From positions 50,329 to 82,592 of the forward strand of contig MNCI01008621.1 of the NCBI GenBank assembly GCA_015680685.1: DNA of 32,264 nucleotides, given 5' to 3'. This DNA is from Gnetum montanum. Lineage: Eukaryota; Streptophyta; Gnetopsida; Gnetales; Gnetaceae. The notes beneath the pieces are model-generated. The model was not told the origin of the DNA. It was given only the letters and a program-made list of their open reading frames with translations, and searched no databases. This document shows, in pieces, positions 1 to 10,965 of the stretch (position 1 is the first letter of the stretch; every line of letters begins with the position of its first letter). The translations under genes were made by a program, and so were the position numbers.

Positions 1-802
1 AAATACTTGAGGTCTACACAAATCAGCTTTCTTTTCTTTTCTGCTTATTTCCATTGAATCTTGCTCTATTTCTAGTTTTCTTGTGGAATTATCTCTTTCT
101 TTGGGGAAAATTAGGAGTAGATTGCGGAGTTGTGCTCAAATGTTTTTGCAAAATTTTATTTGTTACAAGTAGGTATTATAAGGACCACATAGACTAGGCA
201 GTTGAACAAAATAGAAAATTTTCAACAACTCACAGTACTTGGCAAAGTTGGCTGAATCTCTAAAAAGTAAGTCATTTGTAGTTTACACGCAACGCAATCA
301 TTACATTTTTCACAACCACACGCCGCAACAGCACACACACATACTCACATTAACTACTGAGTTTATTTGGAGGTATCTGGGCCTTGGTGTTGCCAGAGAC
401 CAGCAGGCACCTAAATCCTATTCGAGGACACTCGTTGGCGGTCGCGTCCCAAACAGTCGCCAACAAACAGAGCTCGAGAAAAAAAATAAAATAAGAGAGA
501 GCTCAAAAAAAAGGAAGAAAAAGAAAAATTGTATGTCCAAAACAAGTGGCATGCCATTTGTCTCACAATGACCATCTCTAAGCATCACAACGAGAGGTTG
601 GAAGCCAGTAGAAGAAAGATACCCATGCGTGCTAATTCCGTCATAAGCATTCTGGTAAGGGATCATGTAACAATTCAACTTTCCTTCTCCTAAACCTGTC
701 CCCTCAAATCCATCCTTTTCCTCCTTTTCTCCTACATAGCTATCTTGGTACTCCCAAGCATAGCAAAGTGACATATGAGAAACCACAAAAGAGTAATGTC
801 GA
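1..802. other. Unidentified left flank
   Basis: AT-rich sequence with a purine-rich low-complexity stretch at about 478-530 and no recognisable transposon protein. It lies just upstream of an H-family solo LTR. I see no polypurine tract directly before that LTR, so this is more likely flanking DNA than the inside of an element. A possible coding remnant on the minus strand is listed separately. Confidence 0.4.
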
Positions 803-810
803 TGTCTCAT
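330..810 (-). pseudogene. Possible host exon remnant, unidentified
   Basis: The minus strand is open for about 130 codons from 810 down to 418, which is long for this AT-rich sequence. The upper part reads as ordinary mixed-composition protein; the lower part becomes a run of Phe/Leu from a poly-T tract that could be an intron. Below it a second minus-strand frame (about 465-345) reads TVWDATANECPRIGFRCLLV and ends at a stop soon after. The GFRC element recalls the C-terminus of formylglycine-generating-enzyme (SUMF1-like) domains, but that is a four-residue resemblance and I do not assign it. It may equally be chance. Confidence 0.15.
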
Positions 811-817
811 CCTTCAT

Positions 818-891
818 GGTGTTTTGTATTCTTTGTCGACGTCTATCGGTGAATCCTCTAGACATTGACAAAGAGGGACCAATGAAACACC
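818..891 (+). repeat. Conserved LTR-terminal hairpin, copy 1
   Basis: A 74-nt inverted repeat. The outer arms GGTGTTT and AAACACC pair perfectly. Inner arms TTTGTCGACGTC and GACATTGACAAA pair with few mismatches around an unpaired core. The same structure recurs at 17719-17794 and, inverted, at 30779-30853, always at the 5' edge of an H-family LTR. Confidence 0.75.
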
Positions 892-1156
892 TTAAAATTT
901 CAGGACTCTCATGTTTCAGTAGAGTCTTGAAACTTAGGCAAATATTTTCACAAGTGTAGCATCATGATCATTCATACTGAGGGTACACTATCCAGTCTAA
1001 CAATTTTTCTACCACCAAGGTTCATAAGCTCATCGAACTATCTAGCCTGCCCAACTAGACAATCGACCCGGCTGACAATGTATGCAAAAACTAGGCTAGG
1101 AGTTATCAAAAGTGTTTAGGATGAGAAAAATGGTTTGGAAATTTTTCTAGTGAAGA

Positions 1157-1710
1157 AGTCTGCTACACTATGTAGCATAGCAAGCCTTGAAAAAATAACT
1201 ACTCAAGTATCCAAGTGCGAAGTAACAAAGTAATTGTGAAGACAAGGCGGGATTCAGTCAACGCAACACTATGCTACGCTATGTAGTGTAGCAAAACCAA
1301 AGCAGAAAGGTCGATCTTGTTAAGTGATTCCAATAAGAAAATGATACCTTGACAAGACTTCGGGCTCCAAAACTTCTCACCCCACTTGATCCACAAGTCT
1401 TAAGAAAAGTTTCTTGCTAGAAATTGGCGAATTAAATGAGGAAGCAGGATATGCTAGCCGCTACACTGTGCTACGCTACATAGCATAGCACAGCGTAGCA
1501 AGGATGCAAAAGTAACAAATGATTCAGTCATGAGTTCCACAATTTCAAAAGCTCTCCCACATAAAGGATAAAAGTTGCAAACAAATGTTCTACAGCTCTA
1601 ACACAAATTTTAGGCAATACTAGTGGCTACACTATGCTGTGCTACATAGCGTAGCATAGCATAGCAAGAAACCACTTATGCTACACTAATGTGTTCAACA
1701 ACGTGAGTGG
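1157..1710. repeat. Eroded palindromic repeats in U3 of LTR3
   Basis: Four spaced blocks (near 1162, 1262, 1455 and 1622) of overlapping palindromes built from GCTACACT, GCTACGCT, TAGCATAGCA and AGCGTAGCA. They correspond in position to the CpG-rich TTACGCT..AGCGTAA units of the LTR at 29232-30862, and mostly carry TG or CA where that copy has CG. Confidence 0.6.
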
Positions 1711-2103
1711 TGCAACACTAGTACATAAGTAGCGAGACATCTTTAGGCAGCTCTAGAACTTGGTGACAACAATCTTCCTCACTCTGGCATCTCCCTGGTG
1801 AAATCAGCAGTTCCACTTTGTTTCACATGCCCCCCCCCCCCCTCCCCGGTCAACTCCCAAAACATTGTTCCTACGCTTGACCTTGCTCTTGAAGGTAGGG
1901 AAGATGTAGTCCTAGAGCATAACCTTCATTTTACTTACACTATTAGCACACTGGACCTTGATGCATGAAATTTTGACGGTATAGTCACAGCGTAGCAAAT
2001 TTCATGTCCATTATCGCACACCCACATAGTATGGACATGTTAGCATCTTGTGGGGTCCAAGACACGTGGCATTCAAACCATATTTTTCTCCTACTCCTGG
2101 ACC

Positions 2104-2111
2104 TATAAATA
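2104..2111 (+). promoter_or_regulatory. TATA box of LTR3
   Basis: TATAAATA in the context CCTATAAATACCCC. It is aligned with the TATA boxes of the related LTRs at 10966 and 18171, marking the likely U3/R boundary region. Confidence 0.6.
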
Positions 2112-2746
2112 CCCCAGTAGACAATGCTCAAAGGGTTGGAATTTGCATTGGCTTCTTTGACATTGACAAGGGCAGTTGGCTTGTTAACTTTTTGCATTGG
2201 TTGGTTAGCTTTTGAGTTAGCTTTCAGAAGGCATTGTTGGCATTTTTCTTGAACATTCTAGTTATCTTTGAGCTCTCTAGTTAGCTCCAAAAATCCTTTT
2301 GTGAGTCAAGCATTTTGACATCCTAGCAAATCGATTGGCAAGTAGAAAAGACTATGACTATACTTCCTAGTATAAGCAGTGTCTTTCGGCGTCGCATAAC
2401 CTATTGTACACCCTTTCAAACAAGGCAAAGAATCAAATCTGTGACTTTGGGCTAGTGCATTTTCTCACCCAAGTTCATTTTGTTATCTTCTTATTAAAAT
2501 TTTTGTCTTGCATTATCTTCATCATTTTGCATATATTCATCATCAACCTATCTCGCACATTTCACTTCTGCAACGGACATTTACGTAAGGTTAAGATACA
2601 CCAACTAAGTCCCTATTTGATCGACCAAACCATCAAAGCGAACCACTTCCGTTTGTCTCCAGCATGGCCCTCGCACAAATTTGGGGTTAAATTGTTTGCC
2701 CAACAACCTCTTGGTATTCCAGCCATCGACGTTTTTGGTTGCTACA

Positions 2747-4588
2747 CCCACTAATGTGCATTAATAAAAAGGATAATAGCCATTAGAATAAATGACTGAC
2801 ATGCAACAAACAATAATTAAATGTCATTCAATGCTGCAAAATCTAGAAAAAAGGATAACAATAGGGAAGCTGACAAAACAAGTTGTAGCAAAGCATGATT
2901 AAGCTAGAGGTGTTAAAAATCTTGCCACATGTAACAAAACCCACAACCCATAAGGGAAAATCAGGGGGGACAACAACACAAAAAAACACTTAAAAATCTA
3001 TTTTCTTTCTTACTAATTGGATTGAATTCCTTGAAGAGTTATGAGGAAAATAGCTCACTAGGCATGCTTGTAAGCCTAAAGTTCACATGTAGGATGTAGG
3101 CCATATGCAAACATAGTGGGGCCATGAAGGGACTATGTAGGTCATCCATGGTGAAGAACACAGGAATCATGCAACCATGATTAAAGAGCTTGGCAATTGC
3201 AATGGCCAAAAATCGATGTAACAACTTAAAAATTCATTACATTATATGAATTGACCATTTTTATTTTTCTTTTTCTTTTTCAACTTTTGTGGATATTTTG
3301 CTACTTATTGCTAGTTGCTTCTCCTTCTTCTTCTTCTTCCCCAGCCCCTTAAATGTTGGCCTCTTCCTATCCCAATTCTACTCTCATCATGTGTGTAGAC
3401 TTCTACAACAAACTTTTCAAATTCACTTTTTTCACTACAATGATGATGTGGATTTGGTGCTTTATTAATTCTTTTTAGTGACCTGGGCTACCATACCAAT
3501 ACCATCCCCCCCTTTTTGTGCTCCATGAAATGCTCCTCCCAATTTGAGCAACTTGGTGAAAAAATATGAAATCTAGAAAGCCATGGCTATCATGCCTGCT
3601 AATCTAATGATGATTCTTTTCTTTCTCTCTATGTTTTATCCATTTCAGATTTCCAATCACACACAAATAATGCACCATGCATCCCAGGGCCACATTGGTT
3701 CTAATGCATAACTACCCATAGGATTCATCCATGGCCTTATTTTTATTTTGGAAAACCTGAATTTTTCAAATAGGGGATGCCTGTCAGAAGTCAAAGTTTG
3801 CAGAAATAGTGTGTGATGAAGAAAATTGTGAGTTAACAGCTTTTGGATCTATTTTTCTAGGAGACATTAGATATCTGCAATTCTGCATAGCATTGGGATA
3901 TTGGCATTGGCAACAGTCCTTGCTTAGCAAGCTAACAAACAACTAAACAAATGAAAGATCGATAAAATAACTAAATTTCATGGAGTTCATGCTTGTGCAT
4001 TGGACTATGGAATCAAGCATGGAATTTGACAACTATGTTGGCCTAAATTGAAGCATCATCATGCACTTCTCTCATGGAGGTTGGCAAGGACTAGGCTACC
4101 CATGATGTTGTTTAGCTTGATTCAAAATCTTATCTTGGGATTCAATTAAAAAATAAAGAATATACACAAGTCCATTTGGAATGCTTCTCTTTCCAATTAG
4201 GAAACTTGTTTAAAATTTTTCCTTCCTTAGAAGTTGGGTGATGGTGAGTTGTTTAATACTGAAGTGCAATTTGAAGTTTCCCCGTGGAATTTGTAAAGAC
4301 CTACTCTAGCTAGCCAACATGTTGACGTAACTTCATCATTTAAAAATTAACCATTTTATTCCTAAATGATTCTTTGTAAAATTAGTGTGTGAATCCATAA
4401 AAAGATAGTGGGGGTTGTTTGGTTGAGTTCATGAACAACTCAAGTTATATAAGTATGGAAACATTTATAATGAATTATTAGGTTAGTAAGGGACCATTAC
4501 TTGAAGTGATAGTAAGGTGTTTATTTTTCAAGTGTGAAGGTAAAGTGCTTGTTTCTCAAGTTAAAAGACTTTTTTTTTAAGTCTAAGC
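2747..4588. other. Unidentified AT-rich segment
   Basis: About 1.8 kb between the solo LTR and the outer element's target-site duplication. It contains short pyrimidine runs (for example near 3320-3340) and no open frame or protein motif I recognise. It is probably older transposon debris or intergenic DNA into which the outer element inserted. Confidence 0.4.
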
Positions 4589-4593
4589 AAAGT
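4589..4593. repeat. Target-site duplication, left copy (AAAGT)
   Basis: AAAGT directly precedes the left LTR end TGATTAG. The identical AAAGT follows the right LTR end at 23408-23412. A matched 5-bp duplication 18.8 kb apart shows the two LTRs belong to one insertion. Confidence 0.85.
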
Positions 4594-5342
4594 TGATTAG
4601 CAGTGAGGTACCCCTATGCTCAACCATATGAATACAAGCATTTCACACATGATCCAATAAAATTCCAAGGACTAAGTGCCTATGCACCTTTGTGGAACAA
4701 GCATGGGTTGGTTGATTATTATCTTCCCAAGCTTACTTGTATGTCACGATTGTATGGTTAAGTAAGCTTGAGGCATATGATTTTTATAGCTTTTATGTTT
4801 TTATGTCCTACACTAGTATGGAAGGAGAGAGGTAACTAAGTGACTAATTTAACTTAACTACTCATTAACTAAGTTTTAACTAATCCTAACACCAACATTT
4901 GTTCCCACTTTTCATACACATCTTGAACCAGTGCAACACTGCTGGGATTAACAAATGCTAATCATTATTAGGTTACCAAGCATTACACGCATGCTCGAAG
5001 TGGTCGTGCTTGTGTAATTTAATGATTTGCTTAATTGATCAAAATGAATTGTTGTGCTAATAACAAAAATGTAAAGTGCATAAAAAATTAATGCATAAGA
5101 AAATAAAATAAAATAAATGCTTAAGAAAACAAATCTCAAGTGCTACAAGGATGAATCGAAGAGCTTGTCTTTATTTCCATACACAAGGTATGCTCAGGTA
5201 CATAATGCTCAAATAAAGATCCATCCACACTTAAATGTCCTACTACAGGCACTTGGAAAATACTCTAACTTTCAAACAGACTACAAGAGTTTTAGTACTT
5301 TACTGCTAAAAGACTTCTTCCTAATTGTGTGCCTAGGCATTG

Positions 5343-5350
5343 TATTTATA
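5343..5350 (-). promoter_or_regulatory. TATA box of LTR A
   Basis: On the minus strand this reads TATAAATA in the context GCCTATAAATACAATG. It lies just downstream, in sense, of the U3 minisatellite. Confidence 0.55.
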
Positions 5351-5360
5351 GGCTTGGGAG

Positions 5361-5564
5361 CAACTACTCTAATAATTAGAGTAACTGCTCTAATAATTAG
5401 AATAACTACTAAAGAAACTACTAGAGTAACCACTCTAATAATTAGAATAACTACTAGAGTAACCACTAGAGTAACCACTCGAATAATTAGAGTAACTGCT
5501 AGAGTAACCACTAGAGTAACCGCTAGAGTAACCACTCTAATAATTAGAGTAACTACTCTCATCA
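5361..5564. repeat. Palindromic minisatellite in U3 of LTR A
   Basis: Tandem, slightly variable units built from CTCTAATAATTAGAG (inverted arms around a single A) alternating with AGAGTAACCACT and AGTAACYRCTAGAGTAAC. It lies immediately upstream of the TATA box in sense orientation, as a U3 enhancer array would. The partner LTR has a shorter array at 23283-23407. Confidence 0.8.
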
Positions 5565-5573
5565 TACCCCCAT
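5565..5573 (-). promoter_or_regulatory. Polypurine tract of outer element
   Basis: The minus strand reads ATGGGGGTA directly before the 3' LTR start TGATGAG. Position and composition fit the plus-strand primer for reverse transcription. Confidence 0.65.
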
Positions 5574-7650
5574 GATTGAATGAACACTTATCCTCAAGTA
5601 TAGAAGAAAATAAACAAGTTCTTTACAAAATATTGGAAAGGTATGGGATTATTGACTAACTGACAACTGACGGTGGAATTGGATGATAGACTCAACGTGT
5701 CGAGTGAACGAATCAGTAAGCATATTACAACATTAGTGTTCATGACCATTATGGTGAACACTCATATATAAATGACATCCAAGCCTTTATTTGGCAGCTT
5801 GTAGAGAAAGAAAGAGAAAGAATATGAAGCATGTTGTCGCCAATGCTAAGATTACACCTTCCGTTATTTATCCATAGCCATGACACCAGACTTACTCCTT
5901 TCGTAAATGCTCTAGTTCTAGTCCATCCTGAGTGCTTCCTCCAAGCCCATTCCATTGTTTGTATGATCGTCATTTGCACACACAACATAGTCACAAATGA
6001 GCAAGGATAGATAAACCACAATGCAATTGATACCTTGCCTCGATATGATGCACATTGGCTGAGTTGTGGTTATGGCAGAAACTAGTTTGGAGATTTATCA
6101 TAGGTGACTACCCAAGGTGTAGGGGTTAGGTGAATAGTAAAATGGAGAAAATTTAAAAAGTTTTGCTAGGGCCCCCATCACTAAGAGTGAACCTCTGGTA
6201 GCTATAAGATGGAAAAATATGAGGAACAAGAAAGATGGGAAAAACTAACAATGGCAATGCTAATAAAATGAATTTCATGGATGGGGATGAAATCAAAGAT
6301 GATTGATTGCAAGAAATTTTTAAGGAAAAGAACTTAAAAATTTCACCAAAAAAAGAATGCCAATGGATCCTCCCCAAAGCAAGCTCATGCCTTTTATGCC
6401 CTGACAAACCCACAAACCAAAGAGTCCATAGGCTCTAGGAATGTCATTTGGAATCAAGAGTTAAAAACTTACCCATAATAATTCACCAAAGAAAAATAAT
6501 GCATCAACCTAGAACGAACTAATGATAAAATTGGCAATGAGGTGGAAAATGGGAAGAAAGATGGAGAGGAGAGAATAGAATGGAATCCCAAGAACAAGGT
6601 TGTGTAAAGCCCCTTGTGTATTTCATGGTTAAGATGACTGAGTAGAACTTCATCCCAAATCTAGACTCAAACCAACCACATTCAGTGACCTCACATTAAT
6701 ACACCTGGCCAATCCATCCTCTTGAAGCAATAAGAATGCCTTAACAAAGAGTGACCATCATCCTGAGGAGAGCAAGATGGAGAAGCAAGAAGTGAGAAAG
6801 GGCCTAGTTAGAGGGAACCTTCAGGCATGGGTAACATCTCTTTTCAATTTCATAACCAATGCTTGTAGCCCATATTGCTTTATTATGTCTAAGGGGTGTG
6901 CTTTCAATTCTCACTTTTCTTCTTCTTCTTTTTCTTTTTTCTTTTTTTTTTTTTGCATGAGAACCACACCATGCAAAGACTTATTTTTATTCACTTGGCT
7001 TCCTAACTTTTGAACAATGTCAAAATGGCAAAAAACCAAAGAAACAAGCATTCTAGCACCCAAGAGAATGGCCAGCACAAATGCATCAAATCCCCTTGAA
7101 GTCACATCCTTTGATTCTTTCCTTGGTTTGAAAAGTACCCAGCCACCAATTCATTAATAAATTTACTTAGAAAAATGGACTGTACAGTTCCAAGCCAAAG
7201 GAGACCATAGAGTTGTATGGATGGACTCATTGCCTATTTTACCAAAAGAACCATACCTTAATATCAACATCATAATTCAAAGGTAAAAACCAAACATTAG
7301 CAATTAATATGATATAATGCAATCCACCATCATGAGCACTTATTAGATGACAAATAAAAGTAAATCAAGAAAACAAAGAAATAGTAAAAACATGAACGAT
7401 GGTGTAAAACAAAAATAAGAAAAGTTGGAAAATGTGTAAAACAAAAATTCAAAAAGAACTGAGGGCCTAAAATGGTTAGCATAGGTGACCATCTCCTCCA
7501 CGACTGAGTTGGAAGGAGGAGATTTGAAATAGTGAGCAAGGTTATCCATCAATAGAGGTACCATGTGTATTGGTTGTCCTAAGCTCATGGAAAGGTTTGG
7601 TTTATTGTACATTGACCAATAGTTTGTTGTTTGGGCTCTTAGGTTTCTAT
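5574..7650 (-). other. Post-integrase region of outer element
   Basis: About 2.1 kb between the end of integrase and the PPT. Athila-type elements often carry an env-like frame here. I see only short minus-strand open stretches, one (6413-6153) with a hydrophobic segment around MKFILLALPLLVFPIF, which is not enough to call an env-like protein. A long purine run on the minus strand (about 6911-6955) stands out. Otherwise I see nothing recognisable. Confidence 0.4.
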
Positions 7651-8890
7651 ATTGTCATGGCCCCTAAAGGAAAAGTTGCGTAAACAATATAAGGTCCTTC
7701 CCACAATGTTTAAAATTTAGTATGTTGTGGCACATGTGTGGGATTCCAGTAAAGAACCTTATCTCTCAGTTGATATTTAACTTTTCTAATCCTTAGGTTA
7801 TGACATTGTTTATTGAATGCCTTGTGTAACTCGTTAGATGACAGGGTAGCTAGTTGGTTTTCATCTAGCAAGTTAAGGATTACTAATCATTGTTTCTATG
7901 CTAGATCAAGGTCAAGTTTGAGGTCACATGCCATGGATAGTGTACAAAGCTTAGTTTGAATGGGAAGCGTTGGTAATTTACTGTACACTAACTCATAGGA
8001 AGAGAAGCCTATAGGGAGTTTTCATGTAGAGTGGTATGCCCAAAGAGCATCTTTTAATTTAGTGCTCCAGTCTCACCTAAACTTGCTAATAGTTATCAAT
8101 ATCTTCATAATCTCCCTATTGGTGACTTCGACTTAATCATTTGCTTGGGGGTGGTATGGTGTTGTCAATTTATGCTCAACCCCTAAGCATTACATCAATT
8201 TCTAAAAGGTTGCACCTATGAAGTATGTACCATTGTCTAAAATAAGTGCACGTAACACACCAAACCTATTTATGATTTTTTGTTGAACAAATTGTGCAGT
8301 TATAGATGATGTACAAAAAACTTTTGCAGCTATAGATGATGTACAATCTTTAACAGCAGCTATTTTGGCCCATTTTGTTAGGTAATCAATGACAACAATA
8401 ATATAAGTTTTTCCATTGGACATTGGTGTAATCAGCCCAATAAAATTAATTCCCTAAATGTCAAAGGGTTCTAATGGTTAAATCCATTATTGTAGATCCT
8501 CCATTCTAGTAGTCATTTCCCCATCACATTGACAACACTCACAAGAGTGGACGAAACTATGGGTGTCCCAAAATAATGTAGGCCAATAATATCCTGCAAG
8601 CAGGATCTTGATGGCCATTCATCTCCTATCATAATGACCCCCACAAGGACCCTCATGAGTGTCTTGGAGAACTCGCAATTGATTTATATCGGGAACACAC
8701 CATCGAAAAAATCCATCAGGACACACTTTGTAAAGTTGCCCATTGATCATGATAAAGTACTTGGCTTGATGAAGAAATTGTTGTTTCTTCTGAAGGTTTA
8801 ACTCTTGTGGTGTTTGTTGGGTGAGGAGATAGGTAAGAATGCTACTGTACCAGTTTGTCTCTGTGGGTGATTGATTATTCACTACACTAG
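7650..8890 (-). pseudogene. Integrase of outer element (degenerate)
   Basis: Integrase would insert the reverse-transcribed DNA into the genome. The minus strand shows an N-terminal zinc-binding part at about 8880-8540 (GPCGGHY, then CECC), a core with the first Asp in VVIDYLTKWAK (about 8385), the second in LILDNGTYF (about 8235) and the Glu in VEVTNREI (about 8115), so the D,D,E set is still readable. The C-terminal GPY-type motif appears as LWEGPYIVYATFPLGA near 7700-7660. Several in-frame stops break it, including one after HPQAND where a Gln is expected. A 30-bp in-frame tandem duplication (8296-8355) repeats ten residues in the core. It follows RNase H in the normal Ty3/gypsy order. Family assignment is secure; it is not functional. 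Confidence 0.85.
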
Positions 8891-8949
8891 AAAAGAGGAA
8901 TTCATCAGGGAAATGATCATAAATTGAATACTCATCCTTTTTGTTGTCT

Positions 8950-9335
8950 CATCACAACTGAGATAAATGATTAGTAACTACATTCTCAGTGTCCTTGTTA
9001 TTGATCATCATTAAATCGAACTCTTGTAAGATTATAGGCCATCGTATGATACGAGGGATTACCATTGGATTATTCATGAGGAATTGGATTGCACTATGAT
9101 TTGTATGTATATATACTTTATATCCTAATACATAGTGTCTAAACTTTTCTAGTGCAAACACTATAGCCATTAATCCTTTCTTTGTGGTAGTGTAGTTAAG
9201 TTATGCACCAGCGATACTTCTACTTGCACAATGGATGTAATAAGGATGCTTCTAGTCATCTAACTATGTAAGTACAGCTCTTAAAGCATAGTTGGACACA
9301 TTAGTCATGATATGGAATGGTTTGGACCAGTCAGG
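8950..9335 (-). pseudogene. RNase H of outer element (degenerate)
   Basis: This domain would degrade the RNA template during reverse transcription. The minus strand reads FALEKFRHYVLGYKVYIHTN, then the conserved tail WPIILQEFDLMM and NVVTNHLSQL, matching the gypsy RNase H pattern. The first catalytic Asp motif, expected as DAS..A.GAVL, is NVSNYALRAVL near 9300, and the TDHxA motif is TNHSA, so two acidic positions have become Asn. Both are single G-to-A changes on the coding strand. It lies between RT and integrase. Confidence 0.85.
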
Positions 9336-9399
9336 AGCTTGTAGAATGGGTGTTTCTACTAGCTTCTGTTTCAAATTTTGAAAATCTAATCCACATTCC

Positions 9400-10540
9400 C
9401 TGGTCCACTTGAAAGGTATGTCCTTTTTCATTAATTCCACTAATGGTTTGGAAACCTTTGAAAAGTTCTCAATAAATCTCCTATAGTAGCTAGTATGTCC
9501 AAGGAATGACCAAATATCTTTGACAATTTTCTGTTGATGGGTAATTCCTTAGATAACTTTGATTTTCCTAAGGTCTACCTCTATCCCTGTGTGTGAGATT
9601 TTGTGCTCTAACACTACATCCTCTTAGACCATCAAATGGATTTTTTGACAATTGAGCCTCAAATTGGTTTCTACACATCTTTTTAACACTTTCTCTAACC
9701 AATCTAAGGCTTGATCAAAGTTTGCTCCATAGGTGGAGAAATCATCCATAAAGACTTCTACACCATTTTCTATCTGCTATTGGAAGATGCTTAGAACTAG
9801 TCATTGAAATGTTGCAGGGGCATTGCACAAGCCAAATAGCATCTTTTTGTATGAAAATGTTCCCCAAGGACTGGTGAATGTAGTCTTGGCTTGATCTTCT
9901 AGGACTATTTGTATTTTGTTATATCTGCTATATCCATCCAGAAAACTATAATAGCGATGCCCTGTGATAATGTCTAAGACTTGGTCGACAAATGGTAATG
10001 CAAAGTGATCTTTAAATGTTTCCATATTTAGTAGCCTAAAATCTATGCACACCCTCCATTTGCCTCCCTTTTTAGGCACAATAACTAAGGGGCCAACCCA
10101 TTCACTATCAACAATGGGGTATATGAACCTAGCCCTGAGAAGCTGTTCGATTTCTTCCTTAACTACTTGCTTCAGCTTAGGGTTTAATCACCTCTATGAT
10201 TGTCTTCGAGGCTTCATGGAGGGATCAATGTAAATTCTATGTTGGCATATCCTAGGATCTATTCTAGTTAATTTGGGATATGACCAAGCAAAGGCTTTCA
10301 ACCATTTATTTATTACCTTTAGTAGTTCTTCTTTCTATTTAGAAGCAAGCTTAATGTTGATAATTACTAGTTTTCCATTTTTAAGGAACATGTATTCCAT
10401 ACCAGTGGGCAATGGTTTTAGCTCGAGGGGCTCCTACTTAAATTTCTCAAGGATTTCCAACTTCCCCCAGTTGACATTTTCAAGGTTAAGACTTGGAAGT
10501 TGGCAGTGGACTTACTTTAATGCATCTATGCTATCTATGT
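9400..10540 (-). pseudogene. Reverse transcriptase of outer element (degenerate)
   Basis: RT would copy the element RNA into DNA. The minus strand starts with a protease-RT linker (LKPLPTGMEYMFL, about 10420, and NPKLKQVVKEEIEQLL, about 10180). It continues as LVIVPKKGGKWRVCIDFRLL (about 10090-10030), FLDGYSRYNKIQI (about 9950), FTSPWGTFSYKKMLFGLCNA (about 9870-9810), and the catalytic box FMDDFSTYG (about 9745). The stretch 10079-9801 is still open; elsewhere there are stops and frameshifts. The wording of the motifs is that of Athila/Tat-type rather than chromovirus RTs. The nested element cuts the polyprotein just upstream, at 10601/19271. Confidence 0.9.
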
Positions 10541-10682
10541 AAATGCAAGTCAAATCCTCAGTTGGTTCCATGCATATGAGCGAACTATTGTCTTGATGAG
10601 CTGTCTGAAACACCACAAAATTTCAGGTCTTAACATCACAACTACAAATTTGGCTAAGTGTCAGAACGATGACACTTTCTGC

Positions 10683-10850
10683 ATAGATGTTATGCTATGT
10701 AGCGTAGTGTAGCATAGCACCTTGTTATACTTTGTAGCATAGCATAGCGTAGCACCCTATTACGTTGTGTAGCGTAGCACAGCATAGCATGCCTCTTACG
10801 CTGTGTAGCATAGTGCAGTGTAGCAACCATGTCTACTATAGCGTAGCACC
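10683..10850. repeat. Eroded palindromic repeats in U3 of LTR1
   Basis: Tandem overlapping palindromes such as TATGTAGCGTAGTGTAGCAT and TGTAGCGTAGCACAGCATAGC, separated by short spacers (CCTTGTTA, CCCTATTA, GCCTCTTA). They are homologous in position to the repeats at 17869-18045 and 1157-1710. Confidence 0.65.
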
Positions 10851-10965
10851 TTGTCCAGCATTACAACTAGTGTCCCGTGTCCCACATGTAACATGGGACA
10901 AGCATGGTCCCACCCACTGCACCACCACGTAGCACTTGATCCACATTTTGGGCTAACCCTAGTCC

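Larger units (their letters stand above)
803..2746 (+). mobile_element. Solo LTR, H family (copy LTR3)
   Basis: A plus-sense LTR of about 1.94 kb, recognised by co-linear landmarks shared with the LTRs at 10602-12042 and 17709-19270. In order these are: a TGTC start, the ~75-nt hairpin (818-891), blocks of palindromic GCTACAC/TAGCGTAGCA-type repeats (1157-1710), a TATA box (2104), the downstream block containing CCCTATTTGATCGA (about 2611), the block GGCCCTCRCAC (about 2665), and a CCAGCC..CGAYGTTTT tail ending GCTACA at 2746. No primer-binding site follows and no polypurine tract precedes it, so it is best read as a solo LTR left by recombination. It is longer than its relatives, mainly in U3. 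No target-site duplication was found, and the exact 5' end is uncertain by about 10-15 bp. Confidence 0.7.
4594..5564 (-). repeat. 3' LTR of outer element (LTR A)
   Basis: A 971-bp LTR closely similar along its length to 22504-23407. Its ends, TGATTAG (plus-strand left) and CTCATCA (plus-strand right), are inverted repeats with one decayed base. It differs from its partner mainly by a longer AT-palindrome minisatellite in U3. Confidence 0.88.

Noticed and set aside
818-891. The hairpin as an independent MITE
   Set aside because: All copies sit at the edge of an H-family LTR in the same relative orientation, and I found no own target-site duplications. A MITE origin in the distant past remains possible.
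5117-5575. Open frames on both strands rich in Thr/Arg/Ile/Val repeats
   Set aside because: They are translations of the CTCTAATAATTAGAG minisatellite in LTR U3, not a repeat protein.
6153-6413. Env-like protein of the outer element
   Set aside because: One hydrophobic stretch in an 86-codon frame is too little; no coiled coil, cleavage site or continuing frame was visible.
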